Positions 50,455 through 61,600 of a stretch of 64,000 bases of DNA are shown here, piece by piece. Within the stretch, counting starts at the first letter, position 1. Each line of letters opens with the position of its first letter. The stretch is from Gnetum montanum (taxonomy: Eukaryota > Streptophyta > Gnetopsida > Gnetales > Gnetaceae), in NCBI GenBank assembly GCA_015680685.1, contig MNCI01011925.1:750062-814061 (forward strand), in the 5' to 3' direction. The translations under genes and the position numbers were made by a program. The notes below the pieces were generated by a model. That model saw only the letters and a program-made list of their open reading frames with translations. It was not told where the DNA came from and searched no databases.

Positions 50455-50466
50455 AAGTCATGGGGG
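50455..50466 (+). promoter_or_regulatory. Polypurine-tract-like motif before element 3 3' LTR
   Basis: AAGTCATGGGGG ends two bases before TGATGAG of the 3' LTR, the same spacing as in element 2. Confidence 0.6.
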
Positions 50467-50468
50467 TA

Positions 50469-51268
50469 TGATGAGCCGCGATATCACATCCGCAATATCA
50501 CATCTACCACGTGATATCACGTCCTACCTCATCTTCAATAAATAAGAGGTGGTGCCCTTTGTTCCCGATAGTTAGACTTAGACCCTTAACCAAACTCTTG
50601 CATTTTTACCATTCTAGAGTTAGAATAATTTTTGTGTGCCTGCAATAGGAGTCATAGAGTGAACAGATCTTTATTCGAGAAAATTGTACCTGAGCACACA
50701 TTTGTGGACGACAATAAAGATGAACTTTATGATAAACCTTGCAACATATGGATTAAGCTAATTACTAATTAATTATTGTTGAATGTTTAATGCTTTCCTA
50801 GTTAATTAATCTCTCTCTCAACCCTTGACTCTCTTAGTTAAGTACATTCAATACGACTGCTTCGAGCATGCGTGTAGTGCTTGGTAACCTAGTAATGACT
50901 AGCGTTTGGTAATCCCAGTAGCATTTCACTGGTTCAGGATGTGTACAGCAAGTGGCAATAGATATTGGTGTTAGGAACAATTAGAACTTAGTTAGCGAAT
51001 AGTTAATGTAAGTTAGTCACTTAGTTCTCTTTACCTTCCCATATTAGCATAAGACATTAAAGAGATAAAAGCTATAAAAAATCATATACCTCAAGCTTAC
51101 TTAACCATATAACCATGAAAATACAAGTAAGTTTGGGAAGATAACAATTGATTAACCCTAAGTGTTCCATTAAGACGTGTAAGCACTTAGTCCTTGGAGT
51201 TCAACCGGATCATGCATGAAATGCTCATATTCATATGGTTGAGTGTAGGGGTACCTCGCCACTCATCA
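50469..51268 (+). repeat. Element 3 3' LTR (800 bases)
   Basis: Begins TGATGAGCCGCGATATCAC and ends GTACCTCGCCACTCATCA. Terminal inverted bases TGATGAG/CTCATCA are intact. The first 55 bases contain four ATATCAC-type sites, and AATAAA lies at 50713-50718. It is directly followed by the GTCAC target copy and the tail of element 4. Confidence 0.94.
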
Positions 51269-51442
51269 GTCACTCTGTCATTTTGTATGCATCCACTAAA
51301 ATAAAATTTTGTAATGTAGCACTTAAAGTTAGTCAATAGTTTGCATGTCAGTCAATAATTCCATACCTTCCCAATATTATGTAAGGAACTTGTTCCTCCT
51401 ATTGTTCACTCAAGGACAAGTTTTCATTCAATCATGGAGGTA

Positions 51443-52262
51443 TGATGAACCATGTTTTGCCTAGCTTTGATATTAGGTATCCAATATCATGGCATGTGTG
51501 TCATCCTATAAATATAGTGCTTAAGCACATGGTTTGGACATTAGTTTTTGTCATTATTTAATAGAGTAGCTAAACTCTTGCAATTTTATTTTGTAATCTT
51601 ACAAAATAGTAAATGAGTGCCTGTAGAGTGAAACTAAGTAAGTTGTATGGAGCCTTATTCGAGTGGCAATGTACCTGGACATATTCCATGAATAGCAATA
51701 AGATCTAGATTGATTTTTATTCATTGCAACACTTTGAATTAGATTAAATTTACGTTCCATGTAATTTACTTTTCATGTACTTACTTAATATTTACGTTTC
51801 CATGCATATTAATGAATTGGTGAAATGAGCACTACCAATTTCGAGCATAAACATGTATTTTCTTGGTAACCCCAATAGCATTATTTCATAGTTCACCTAG
51901 TAGCATAATGCTTGGTAATTCCAATAGTGGATACGTGGGTTCGGGAAGTGTATGGTAAGCTGGGAATGAACACTTATCACCCATAGACTAGTTTAGACTT
52001 TACTTTCCATTATTGATTAGTTTAAATAATTGATTTCTTCAATATCATTAGGAGTTGCAACAACATCAATTATCATATGAATTAATTTGGACTAAACCAT
52101 ACATGACAAAGCTACTACTAGTCCAAGTGGGAAGATATCGAACTGCGATCAAGACATAACAATCTAGATGCACAACTAGTCCCATCCACGAAATTTGATT
52201 AGATCATGCATGAACGCTTGTGATTCGTATGGTTGGGCATAGGGATACCTCACTGCTCATCA
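51443..52262 (+). repeat. Element 4 3' LTR (820 bases)
   Basis: Starts TGATGAACCATGTTTTGCC and ends ACCTCACTGCTCATCA. The preceding ATCATGGAGG is a decayed form of the polypurine-like motif. TATAAATA at 51507-51514. Confidence 0.92.
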
Positions 52263-52401
52263 CCAAGTTACAGATGTCATTGGCCCTAATGTATATAAAA
52301 TTGCTAACATGCAAGGACATAAGTTACATAGGAACTTTAATGCATTTCATTTGAAGCATTTCTACTTAGGTGCCCCACATGGACACCTAGTAGATTCTTA
52401 G
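52263..52401 (+). pseudogene. Element 5 integrase C-terminal end
   Basis: The open reading contains QVTDVIGPNVYKIANMQG and NAFHLKHFYLG and ends at a TAG (52399-52401). This is the typical end of a Ty3 integrase C-terminal domain and continues the piece left at 36467 on the other side of element 4. Confidence 0.85.
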
Positions 52402-53741
52402 TTGCATGTTTTCTTTCACCTCGCTATGCATTTCATTTATATATAGTTGCATTTTGCATATTTTCTTTACATTTTCATCATTTCTTTCTTAGCATATTGG
52501 TTTTGGTTTGATTTGTGCTTTTCATGTGATTTTAATAACCATTATGGTCATTTGAGTTACTAGGCGTTAGGTCATCATAACACCATTGGAAAATAATGCA
52601 AGCATAATGCTTTATATATATTCTATTTCTATTACATGAAATCTCCTTTGTATTTTATATTTCAATAATGCTATGATTCTTCCCAGTCATTTTCAAGGTT
52701 TAGTTTTTTTAGTTATGTTGGATTATGAAGGATGGGATTTATGCGAACTTATCATTTAATCATCATAATCATGTGAGTGTAGGATATGTAACATTGAAGA
52801 ATGGTTAGCCATAATTACTAGGTAACCTTGGAAAATTCCATTTTCCCTCTCTTAAGCCCCAACCCTTAAGTGTCATGAGCCATGACTATCTTGTGAGCAA
52901 CAAGGTGAAGTGTGTTCATCTCTACTTGAGAACCCTTAGCCACCCATGATACATGCTATGATGCAATCAGATTGTAATTAAAGGCACATACATGAGGGTT
53001 GAACTACACCATGGGCAAAGTTTTGAAAGGATCATGCTCTTTGGTAGTGCAACTAATCAGCCAAACTTGTGTTAGAATTCCTACCTTGAGAATGAATACC
53101 ATGAGCAAAGTTTCCTACAAAAAAGAATGAAGACTATGTTCATTGGTAGTGTAATAAGTTCTTGAGTGTGATGGGGTCCAACAATAACCCTTACCCTAGC
53201 CTCCATTTCCCTTTTAAACCTATTTCCACAAAAAAAAAAAGACAAATAATTTCTTTTCACCCATTCTCTTTCAAAATGTCAAAAAAAAAAAAAAGAGTCC
53301 TAAGAAAAAATTCAAAAGTTGTAGCCAGCCACGATCTAACATGAGCCTATCCTCCTCATTAAGTTTAATATAAGTCTTGTACTCAAAGTAGTCTACTTAC
53401 TTTTGACTTTTGCCTTGTAAGAAGATTGGGAATGTGATCTTAGTTATATACTTTAATTATATATATATGTACCTATGTAGTTAAAATTATGATTTATAAA
53501 AATTATATATTTAGAGTTTGATTAAATAAGATGGTGTGGTAAAGGTGACCCACGTCTAGTTCTCTATTCATTATATGGTTATTTTAATCATGTTTAGATT
53601 GGTATAGTTTACTTTCAAATTTCAATTTTTCTATGTTTTATGATCTTTTCGATCCTTTATGTTTTGTATCTCTTCTTAAAATTTCTATAGTTTTGCTATT
53701 CCTTGCACTTGCATGCAATGTTTAAGTTGGGGGCTAAGTGT
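52402..53741 (+). other. Element 5 3' spacer
   Basis: AT-rich, non-coding stretch after integrase, with A-rich runs at 53229 and 53280. It ends in AAGTTGGGGGCTAAGTGT (53724-53741), a polypurine-like tract directly before the LTR start. The 61-codon frame at 53162 is lysine-rich low-complexity translation and is not called as a gene. Confidence 0.65.
53724..53741 (+). promoter_or_regulatory. Polypurine-like tract of element 5
   Basis: AAGTTGGGGGCTAAGTGT abuts TGATGTCAACC at 53742. Its place between the internal region and the LTR supports a plus-strand priming role. Confidence 0.55.
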
Positions 53742-56657
53742 TGATGTCAACCTTGCCCATGCTAGGCACGAGGCCAAAATTTACTAGTCCGATCACTAGG
53801 AAACATGAATCATGGGCCACATTTATACGAAGCCAAATGCAAGCCATCTACACTTACACCACAGAAACCAAGGCAAGGATTAAAAAGAAAAATTTAAAAA
53901 AAAACTATGGTTCCTTAGTATTATAATAATAATATTTCAATAGATATACAGTCAAACATCATACACAGTTTGATGATAAGTATACTTTGCTAACATGACA
54001 TAATAGAAGGATTACTCAAGAATACAAAGATGTCATATTAGTATGTCTTTTAGAATCAAACTTGTGTCTTGCACATCATAAACTACTCCATGTAAAAAAT
54101 GCCTCATTGATACCATGCTTGAAGTATAGCTCTAATTAGAACTTGAGTAATGGGATATGCCCAAACATTAAAGATATTGATAAGATATCTTGGACTAATT
54201 TCAAATTTTCTTTTGCAAATATGTTTTTTTTTAATTCATAATGCAATATTCTCTACTAAATAACTATGCTACCACTTTTATGGCTTCATGCTCTTATCTT
54301 TAAAACTAACACTTTAATTTATAATGAGATTATCTATAACACATGGTTGCTACAGATTAGAAGAAGTCTTTATCCTTTTATCGTTTGGTTAAATAAAAAC
54401 AAAGAAATCAACAATAGTACTTACATTTAGATATTTTCCTAACTTTTATTATTTTTTATCAATTTTTTAAATAAACTTTTTAATATGTGAAACCTTTTAT
54501 CTTCTTAGTACAACTAGAGCTTTCCCCTTAATTCATTTAAACTTAACTCAAATAAAGGTGAAAAAATTCAAAAAAAATAATATAAATTTAAAAGTGATAC
54601 AAATCATAAAGTAAAATTTGTTATATATAGTTATTTTTTTTATGTTATATAACTAAAATTGAAATTTTAAATTTTTTAATATTTTATATTAAATTTTAAA
54701 TTATCTAATTCTATTCTATTTTCTCCTTATAATTACTTCATCTATTGATTTAAAAAATTATTACATTTTATAAGATTTTACGAAACATCAATATGAAGTT
54801 ACTAGATTTGAGAGGGTCCACCATAATGAAATTTTGCTATCAATCAAATTTTACTATCATTATTAAATTTTTATGATTTTTTCTTTTTTATTAGATATCC
54901 TTTATGAAGTCATTATAGGTGAAGAATGACAATATGATGAAGATTCTAAATTGTGATGCAAATGCCATGGCCATGCTTCTTAAGTGTAGTAGCAACGTGC
55001 AAAAGGATCCTTTGTTGGCAATGTTTTCTTTGGTTTCTTTCGGCAAAAATGCTGTTGAAGGCAAAGATAGCCAAATAAACTTGGATTGAAGGTAGGTAGA
55101 GGCAACGTGGCTACAGTTATGTCAACCATGGTGGCGATCATGATGGGGAGTGATAAGAGGGCATTACATGAGACGTGGTTGCAGTAACCAATGTAGTGGT
55201 GGTCATGGCAAGAGTTACATAACATCTTAGGTGATGGGCATTCAAAGTAGCTAGGTGGTGCAATCATGCACATGCTGACAATAGTAGCTATATAATGGAG
55301 GAATAGTAGCAGGCAAGGATTATTCAAGAGCCTCCCCTCTCACTCTTAGCACCAATTGTGATGCTAATAAGCACTGGGCGATGGTAGACAGACCATCTAT
55401 CAAGCCTTCTCTACCCCAAGAGCAACCAGGGTGATTGGTCTTCCCTCTCCCAATTAATAGAAAGGGAGCCTCTTAGCCAATAGTTGGTGGGTGGTCATTG
55501 GTAAATGTGCAGTAGAGGATAGTAGTAGCAAGCACGAGCATTGGCAACAACAGATTTGAATGATGCACGACAGTGGATCAATGGCAAGCGCAAGCATCAA
55601 CAGTAATGGAAACGCGGGGTTCCTATCTATGGCAAGGGCATGACAAGAAGTAGACACATCAATTTTCTGTCAATAGGGCTAGCCAAGAACTTAGCAGATG
55701 GTGGTTCCTTTTTCTTCCACATAGCAACGGGCAACCTTCTCTCTCTTTGTGTGTTGCGGACATGTGGGGTAGACAACAGTAGTTGTTGCTGCATGTTAGA
55801 GACACATCTGCAACACGTAGAGTGGATAGCAGTGGCATTTGTCTCTCTCCTCCCTTCCCAATAGCCAACGGTAGACAAAACCATGAACTACACCACTAGG
55901 TGGCATGCACATAGTGTTAGACTACAGTAAACATTGCAAGAGCATAACTGCACATCAAAAGCGATGAGGTGTGTAAGGTTCTATTTCTCTCTCCCCACTG
56001 GCATTACTGTTGTGCATTTCTCAGCAACAACGCACAATAGACACCATGGGGTGCATGCACAGCAGGGGCTATGATGGTGGCACCACCAAGTGGCCTGTGC
56101 ATAGTGTCAAATGGTGATAATATATGTAACATTGGTAGCATGTGGGGGTCTCTTTCTTTCTCTCTCTCTACAACAGCTGCAATTGCTATAGCAATGGCAA
56201 CACATAACTGTGCACAACAAGGGTTTTTATCCTTGATGCAACAAGGGTACTTTGCCAGGCAGCAATCGCAAACGATAGTAGTTGACGACGAAACATGTCT
56301 CTCTTTATCTCCCTCTTTGGATGGCAACGAAACATGTCTCTCTTTATCTCCCTCTCTGGATGGCTACAAGTAGTGTCAATTGCAATAGCATCCATGACAA
56401 CAAGATAGCACGAACCAACAATACTAGCAGGGAAAATTTATTTATTTTTGGTTAATTATTGTATTTTCATAAAATCTTGAATTTTAAATATAGTTACTCC
56501 AAGTCTTCGATTTTCCAATTTAATTTATTGAAACATCACATAGCCCTTTTAAGTTGAGACTATTCTTGGGTTTCGTACCCATACGAGAGGTGTCCTAGGC
56601 AATAGTTTCCTCAAATGAGTTTTTCCCAGTGTTGGTGTGTCCAAAATTTATGCATAA
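53742..56657 (+). repeat. Element 5 3' LTR (about 2.9 kb)
   Basis: Starts TGATGTCAACCTTGCCCATG and ends CCAAAATTTATGCATAA, decayed from TGCATCA seen in sister copies. It is the most complete copy of this LTR type in the window. It contains a short CT-rich tract near 56150-56168 at the family position. The second half matches 31287-33078 upstream of element 5 gag, as expected of a 5'/3' LTR pair. Confidence 0.7.
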
Positions 56658-58398
56658 ACAAAAACAAAATAAAATAAAGTGCAACTGGACAATATAACAA
56701 TAAAATAAATATAATTCTGTCAAATATATTATTCTTAGGGTTGAATACCATTCAAAAATCCAAGATAAAATAAATCGAAGAATGTGGCAACATGCAAAAG
56801 AATGCTTTGCCGGTAATGTTTTCTTCAATTTTTTTTAACAAAGATGCTATTGAAGGCAAAGATAGCTAGATAAACCTGGATTAAAGGTAGGTAGACGCAA
56901 TGTGGCTGCAATTACACCAACCGTGGTGGCGGTCATGATGGGGAGTGATGGGTGAGCGTTACATGGGACGTAGTTACAGTAACTGATGTAATGGTGGTCA
57001 TGGCGGGAGTTACGTAACATCCTAGGTGATGGGCATTCAAAGTATGTGGGTGGCAGGCAAGGATTATCTAAGAGCCTCCCCTCTCACTCTCAGCACCAGT
57101 TGAGACATTGATGGGCATTGGGCGATGGTAGGCAGACCATCTATTGGGCCTCCCCTTCTCCAAGAGCAACTAGGGTCATCGGTCTTCCATCTTCCAATCA
57201 GTAGAAGGGGAGCCTCTCAGCCAACAGTCAGAGGGTGGTCATTGGCAGATGCGCGGCAATGGATATTAGTGGTAGGCACAAGCATTGGCAACAGTGGCTT
57301 TGCACAATGTGCAACAGCGGATTGGTAGTAGGCGCAGGTGTCAATAGCAGCGACAGGGTTTTTTGTCAGTGGCAGGCCCACAATAGGAAGCAGACACGTC
57401 AACTGTCTGTCAATAAGGCTGGCCAAGAAACTAGTAGATAGTAGTTCCTTTTTCTTCCATGCAGTAGCAAGTAGCCTTCTCTCTCTATGCACAGTAGACA
57501 CGTGCAGCAGACAACGATAGTTGCTACTGCGCATCAGAGACACTTTTGCAACATGTAGCATGGACAATAGCGGCATTTGTCTGTCTCCTCCCTTCCTAGT
57601 AGGCAATGACAGAGAGAACTGTGAACTGCACCCCTATGTAGCATGCGCGCAATGTTAGACTGCAATAGACGCTACGGTGGCATCAACCATGCATCAGATA
57701 TGATGGAGCACATAAGGTTCTGTTTCTCTTTCCTCACCAGCATTACTGCTGCATGTCTCTCAGTAGCAACCCATAGTAGACAGTGTGATGCATGTGCACG
57801 GCAGGGGGTTATGATCACAACACCACCAAGTGGCACATGCATAACATTAGACAACAGTAGCATACATGATAATGGTAGCATGCAGGGGTCTCCCTCTCTC
57901 TCTTTTCACGGCAACCACAACTGCTGCAGTAGCAACAACACATCCTTGTGCATAGTAGGGGGTTTTGTCCTTGCTACTGCGAGAGTACTTTGCTGGGCAA
58001 CAACCATGAACAACAGTAGTTGGCAGTGAAACAGGTCTTTCTCTATCTCCCTCTCCTAGCAACTACGAGCAGTATTGGTTGACCAGGAAAAACTTAATTT
58101 TTTTTGTTAACTATTGTATTTTTATGAAATCTTGAATTTGAAAGATAGTTACTCAACGTCCCCAATTTTCTAGTTTAATTTATTGAAACGTCACATAGCC
58201 TTAGGGAGGCACCGTAGGCAATAATCTCCTCAAATATGATTTCTCCCACGTGTTGGTGCATCCAAAATTTAGGCAACAAAATATGCACCAAAATTTAGGC
58301 AACAAAATAAAATGAAGTGCTTCTCAACAAGATAACAATAAAATAAATATAATTCTTTCCAACATATTATTCTTAACGTTGAATACCATTCAAGAATA
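56658..58398 (+). repeat. Linker, partial LTR-like copy and second linker
   Basis: The linker at 56658-56765 and again at 58291-58398 matches the one at 23981. Between them about 1.5 kb repeats the second half of the LTR, including ATGGGGAGTGATGGG and the terminal CCAAAATTTAGGCA, which is duplicated in tandem at 58262-58302. It forms the right edge of the repeat cluster, about 260 bases from the stop codon of the GMC gene. Confidence 0.7.
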
Positions 58399-58660
58399 GG
58401 ATGTACATACCAATGGAGAAAAAAATTCGAAAATGGTTTGCTGGTACGGGTTGCTTGGGGCAGCCAACAAGAATCTTGAAATTTTGAAAATAACATAACG
58501 GTAAAATTTATGCACAGGGGTACACACATAGCTTGCTTCATTAATAAAAGCCCAGACAGAGTCTAGATTCCAAGCCATGAGGATGGCTCAATGCTTGGGA
58601 ACAAAGAATTTCGAAAACCAAGAAATAAAAATCACAGACACGAACAACAACATGGCTTGA

Positions 58661-61600
58661 TCAGAAGCGTGAGGAAGGAGAGCAGCGTTCATGCATAATA
58701 AGCTGAGCAACATATCGGCCGAGCATCAGGGTGGTAGCCTGCGGATTCGTTCCAGGGCCGTCGCGGAAGGTGGAGCCATCGACGATCCTCAGATTGGAGG
58801 CTCCGATGAGGCGATAATGGCGATCAACAACTTGGCCAACATGGCATCCGCCATGGAAATGCCACATGGTGTTGACGGTATCCCTGCAAAACTTGGCCAT
58901 CTCTGCATCCGAAGCGTGGCTGCCGGGAATGGCGGTTCCCACGAAGCGAATTTCTGAGCGTCCGCCCTCTTTCACGGCGTAGCGCTGCAGCGCATCCGTT
59001 TGCAGCAAACGCGCCAGAATCCGCGAGCCCTGCACGCAGCGATCCATGTCCGCGGCTTCCTGGTAGTAGTTGAAGCGCACAGACGGATTATCGCGGGGGT
59101 CCCGGGTTCGAAGGCGCACGAAGCCGCGCGAGGCCGGGAAGGCCAGTTTCTGGAACAGGACTCCGCCGTAGGAGGAGGGCGGGGCCAGCAGGAAGCTGCT
59201 GGATTCTAGGTACGTTTGGGAGCCGTTCAGGATTCCCACCACTTGAATGCTTGATGTGCTCAGAGGGAACGGGGATTGCACTACTACTGTTGAGCGTGGG
59301 CTGTCTGACATGCCTTGCCCGATCTGAGGCAGATCTGCTAGCACTGGGATTCCCATCTGCCGCAGATGCCGGGCCGGACCCAGGCCGCTCAGCATTAGCA
59401 CCTGTGGGCTCCCGATTGCTCCCGAGCTCAGAATTAGCTCCGACGAAGCCGACGCCTCGTCTAGCCTTGCCTCGTGTACCTCCCCCTGCATTGTTCTTAG
59501 CTCCACCCCTGCCATGGCAGCAACGCCCGTGTTCTCAGGGTTAATGTTGTTGTTGCTGTTCATATTTGATAATCATGTTGATGTACGTATGCCGGTTATT
59601 GGCCTGCTTGAGTGCGTTTTGGGCCACTGTGTCGTAGAGCCAACGTCTCTAATCCGAGATTTTGGCGCAAGTGAACATAGTTTGGCACCAGCAGAGTCCG
59701 TTTTGATCTTCGAATTTCAGGAAAAGCAAATAGGCATGAAACGTGTTTGGCGAGAAAGACGAAGCCTGGCGTGAGTAACAATATAACAGGGATAGAATGG
59801 GAAACCGCACCGTCCGAGTACGGTAAAGGTACAAGGATCATATTAAATTAACAAGGGAGCTAACGGGAAGTGGTTTGTATAATTAGGATTTCCGCGGAAA
59901 GGGTTGTCCACTAACTGCATGTCTTGGTGTGTTTACCTATGTGAAACTCTAAATTTTTTATTTTTTATTTACCTCTTCAGTAATATTATTGGTTATATGT
60001 TTTAGTCAATTTGTTTCTAACGGTGTTTAAAAAGTTGGACAATATATCAAGGGTCAGGGTATTGTAAACATCACAATAAATCAACAAATTCCGGACATAC
60101 TCATATTTAAAAGTTCAAAAAATCATTCCTGAAATTATTGATTTCTTTCTAAAAATGAAGTTTGCTATAAAAGCTATCACCGAAGTAAAAAACTATGTTT
60201 TGAAATAACAATGAGGTATTAATTTAGTGGTAAAACTTTTGATTTGAAACCTCTAAGTCATTGAGTTTTGTTTTGGTGGATAATGCTAAGTTATAAAGTT
60301 CTAATTGAACTATTTATCTTGAAGTGTACATACATGCACAGCCACTTGAAGAGGTTAGGCTTTTGCTCCTTTACCATCTCTCCCAAGACCTACTTAGTAA
60401 GATGAGTAATGTGGCTCTCAATGATGATGATGATGATCTTGAAGTGTACTTACATAGATGAATTACAACTTCATTTATAAATAAACACCATTGATGGTTA
60501 CTTAACACATCAATGTGTAGTTAGGAACCATTGATAGTTACCTCATACATTGTTGTGTACTTATAAAATTTTATGCATGGGATATACCAAAGAGAAAAAC
60601 AAATAGCAAAGAAATAAAAATAATGTTAAAGTTTAATAGAGATTTAGTATTGTTTTAAATATTTTATTAATTCATGCAGAATCATTATTTAGAGTAATAG
60701 GAATATGCTCTTTTCTAAAAGGGTAACAACAAATAGTGGGAAGGCCAGCCACCTGAACTTTCCCCCGACCCTCTTCACCTCCAAGTAGAGGTATCTAATA
60801 GTGGATACGAGTATTACCTCGGGGACGAATACAGCCATTCACAATAAAGTAAAATACAAAGAAAAGCCCACTGTAGGCTTTTAACTGTTGCTGAATTTTA
60901 CAAAGAAAAGCACATTGTACGCTTTTGAACCATTCGCTGCTTTATTTCTAACTACAAATGCCAAAGGTTACTCGCTATTCGATACCCAATTGGTGAAAAA
61001 AAGAAAGGAACAAAACGTGCTTACGAAAAAAAATCTTGGATTAAACCGTGGTGCATAATACCTTTGATTATGTTTGTGATGGTCATCACGGTCAAAAGTT
61101 TTTTTTAAGGTAAGAACATGCAAAGTTGAAAGAAAGAGCCCTATCTATATAGGCTAAGATTCTGAAGTCCGATCCCGCCGTGTAGGATTCCAAATTTCTA
61201 ACAACATGGTAAGGAGCCCTAGGCTAAGATTCTGAAGAACAAAACTACTGAAATCCGATCCCGCTGTGTCGGATTCCAAATTTCTAACATGCTAAGAAAG
61301 AGCCCTATCTATATAGGCTAAGATTCTGAAGAACAAAACTATGGTACTGAAGTCCGATCGCGCTGTGTCGGATTCCAAATTTCCAACAACATGCTAAGAA
61401 AACGAACCGATCCAAATGCCTTAACACTTAAACAGATAGTTGGAGGTACCTGTTGCTCGAAGTGCGGGGGTGGAGCCGGTGAAGAGGATTCGCGAGACGG
61501 TGGCATTGAGCAGCACAACAATGTTCTTAGAATTGGCAGCGGCCAGCAGATCCGCAGCGGTGTGACGGCGGCCATTGGGATCAAACGTAGACGCACTAAT

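Larger units (their letters stand above)
48881..50468 (+). other. Element 3 3' spacer
   Basis: About 1.6 kb. It carries three copies of AGTCATGGGGG (48913-48924, 49888-49899, 50455-50466), the GTGACTTCAAGGGG phrase (49358) and the block CTTTGGGGAGGACCCACTGG (49692-49711). A 105-codon open frame at 49626-49943 shares a GLS.H..HELALGRTH.HS pattern with the element 2 frame at 15695 and has a hydrophobic tail. Interrupted by a gap. Confidence 0.7.
41786..51268 (+). mobile_element. Element 3: near-complete Ty3-type LTR retrotransposon
   Basis: About 9.5 kb with both LTRs, PBS, gag, protease, RT, RNase H, integrase, 3' spacer and a polypurine-like motif. Flanking bases TTCAC (41781-41785) and GTCAC (51269-51273) agree at four of five positions, a likely target duplication. 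It is inserted in the 3' spacer of element 4. Domain order PR-RT-RH-IN and the tRNA-Asp-like PBS point to the Tat/Athila side of Ty3 elements; no chromodomain is seen. Stops, frameshifts and lost catalytic residues make it non-functional. The spacer contains a 174-base gap. Confidence 0.95.
36468..52262 (+). mobile_element. Element 4: gag-only Ty3-type element, host of element 3
   Basis: LTRs at 36468-37334 and 51443-52262 share TGATGAA starts and TGCTCATCA ends. Own sequence is about 6.3 kb (36468-41785 and 51269-52262). It carries a PBS, gag, a short linker and the 3' spacer, but no RT, RNase H or integrase; gag passes to the spacer near 39900. It is inserted in the integrase of element 5. 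Flanking five-base sequences ATAAG (36463-36467) and CCAAG (52263-52267) agree at only three positions, a weak target duplication. Mobilisation would have needed proteins from a relative. Confidence 0.9.
33079..53741 (+). mobile_element. Element 5: internal region, split by nested insertions
   Basis: Own sequence is 33079-36467 and 52263-53741. It carries a leader, gag, protease, the first part of RT fused by deletion to the integrase C-terminal region, and, after the inserted element 4, the rest of the integrase C-terminus and a 3' spacer. It ends at a polypurine-like tract and a 3' LTR at 53742. The two integrase pieces on either side of element 4 belong to one ancestral domain. The family is Ty3-type but a different lineage from elements 1-4, judged by gag, protease and LTR type. 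Confidence 0.85.
59509..61449 (-). other. Intron 3 of the GMC gene (1941 bases)
   Basis: Bounded by ACAG/GTACCT at the donor (61450/61449) and GGCAG/GGGTGG at the acceptor (59509/59508). Joining keeps the frame and gives the family-typical passage from the ALRATG segment into VELRTMQG. It contains the second SINE-like copy (60207-60330), a short GAT run (60421-60437) and a tandem repeat (61151-61398). The other introns are short (169 and 163 bases), so this one has grown by repeats. Confidence 0.8.

Noticed and set aside
36463-52267. Clear five-base target duplication for element 4
   Set aside because: ATAAG and CCAAG agree at three positions only; the insertion is supported by the split integrase, not by this.
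53162-53344. Lysine-rich 60-codon frame
   Set aside because: Translation of A-rich runs in a retrotransposon spacer; no family resemblance.
58691-59544. Plus-strand open frames of 69-97 codons over exon 4 of the GMC gene
   Set aside because: They are antisense shadows of a GC-rich conserved exon with clear GMC motifs on the other strand.
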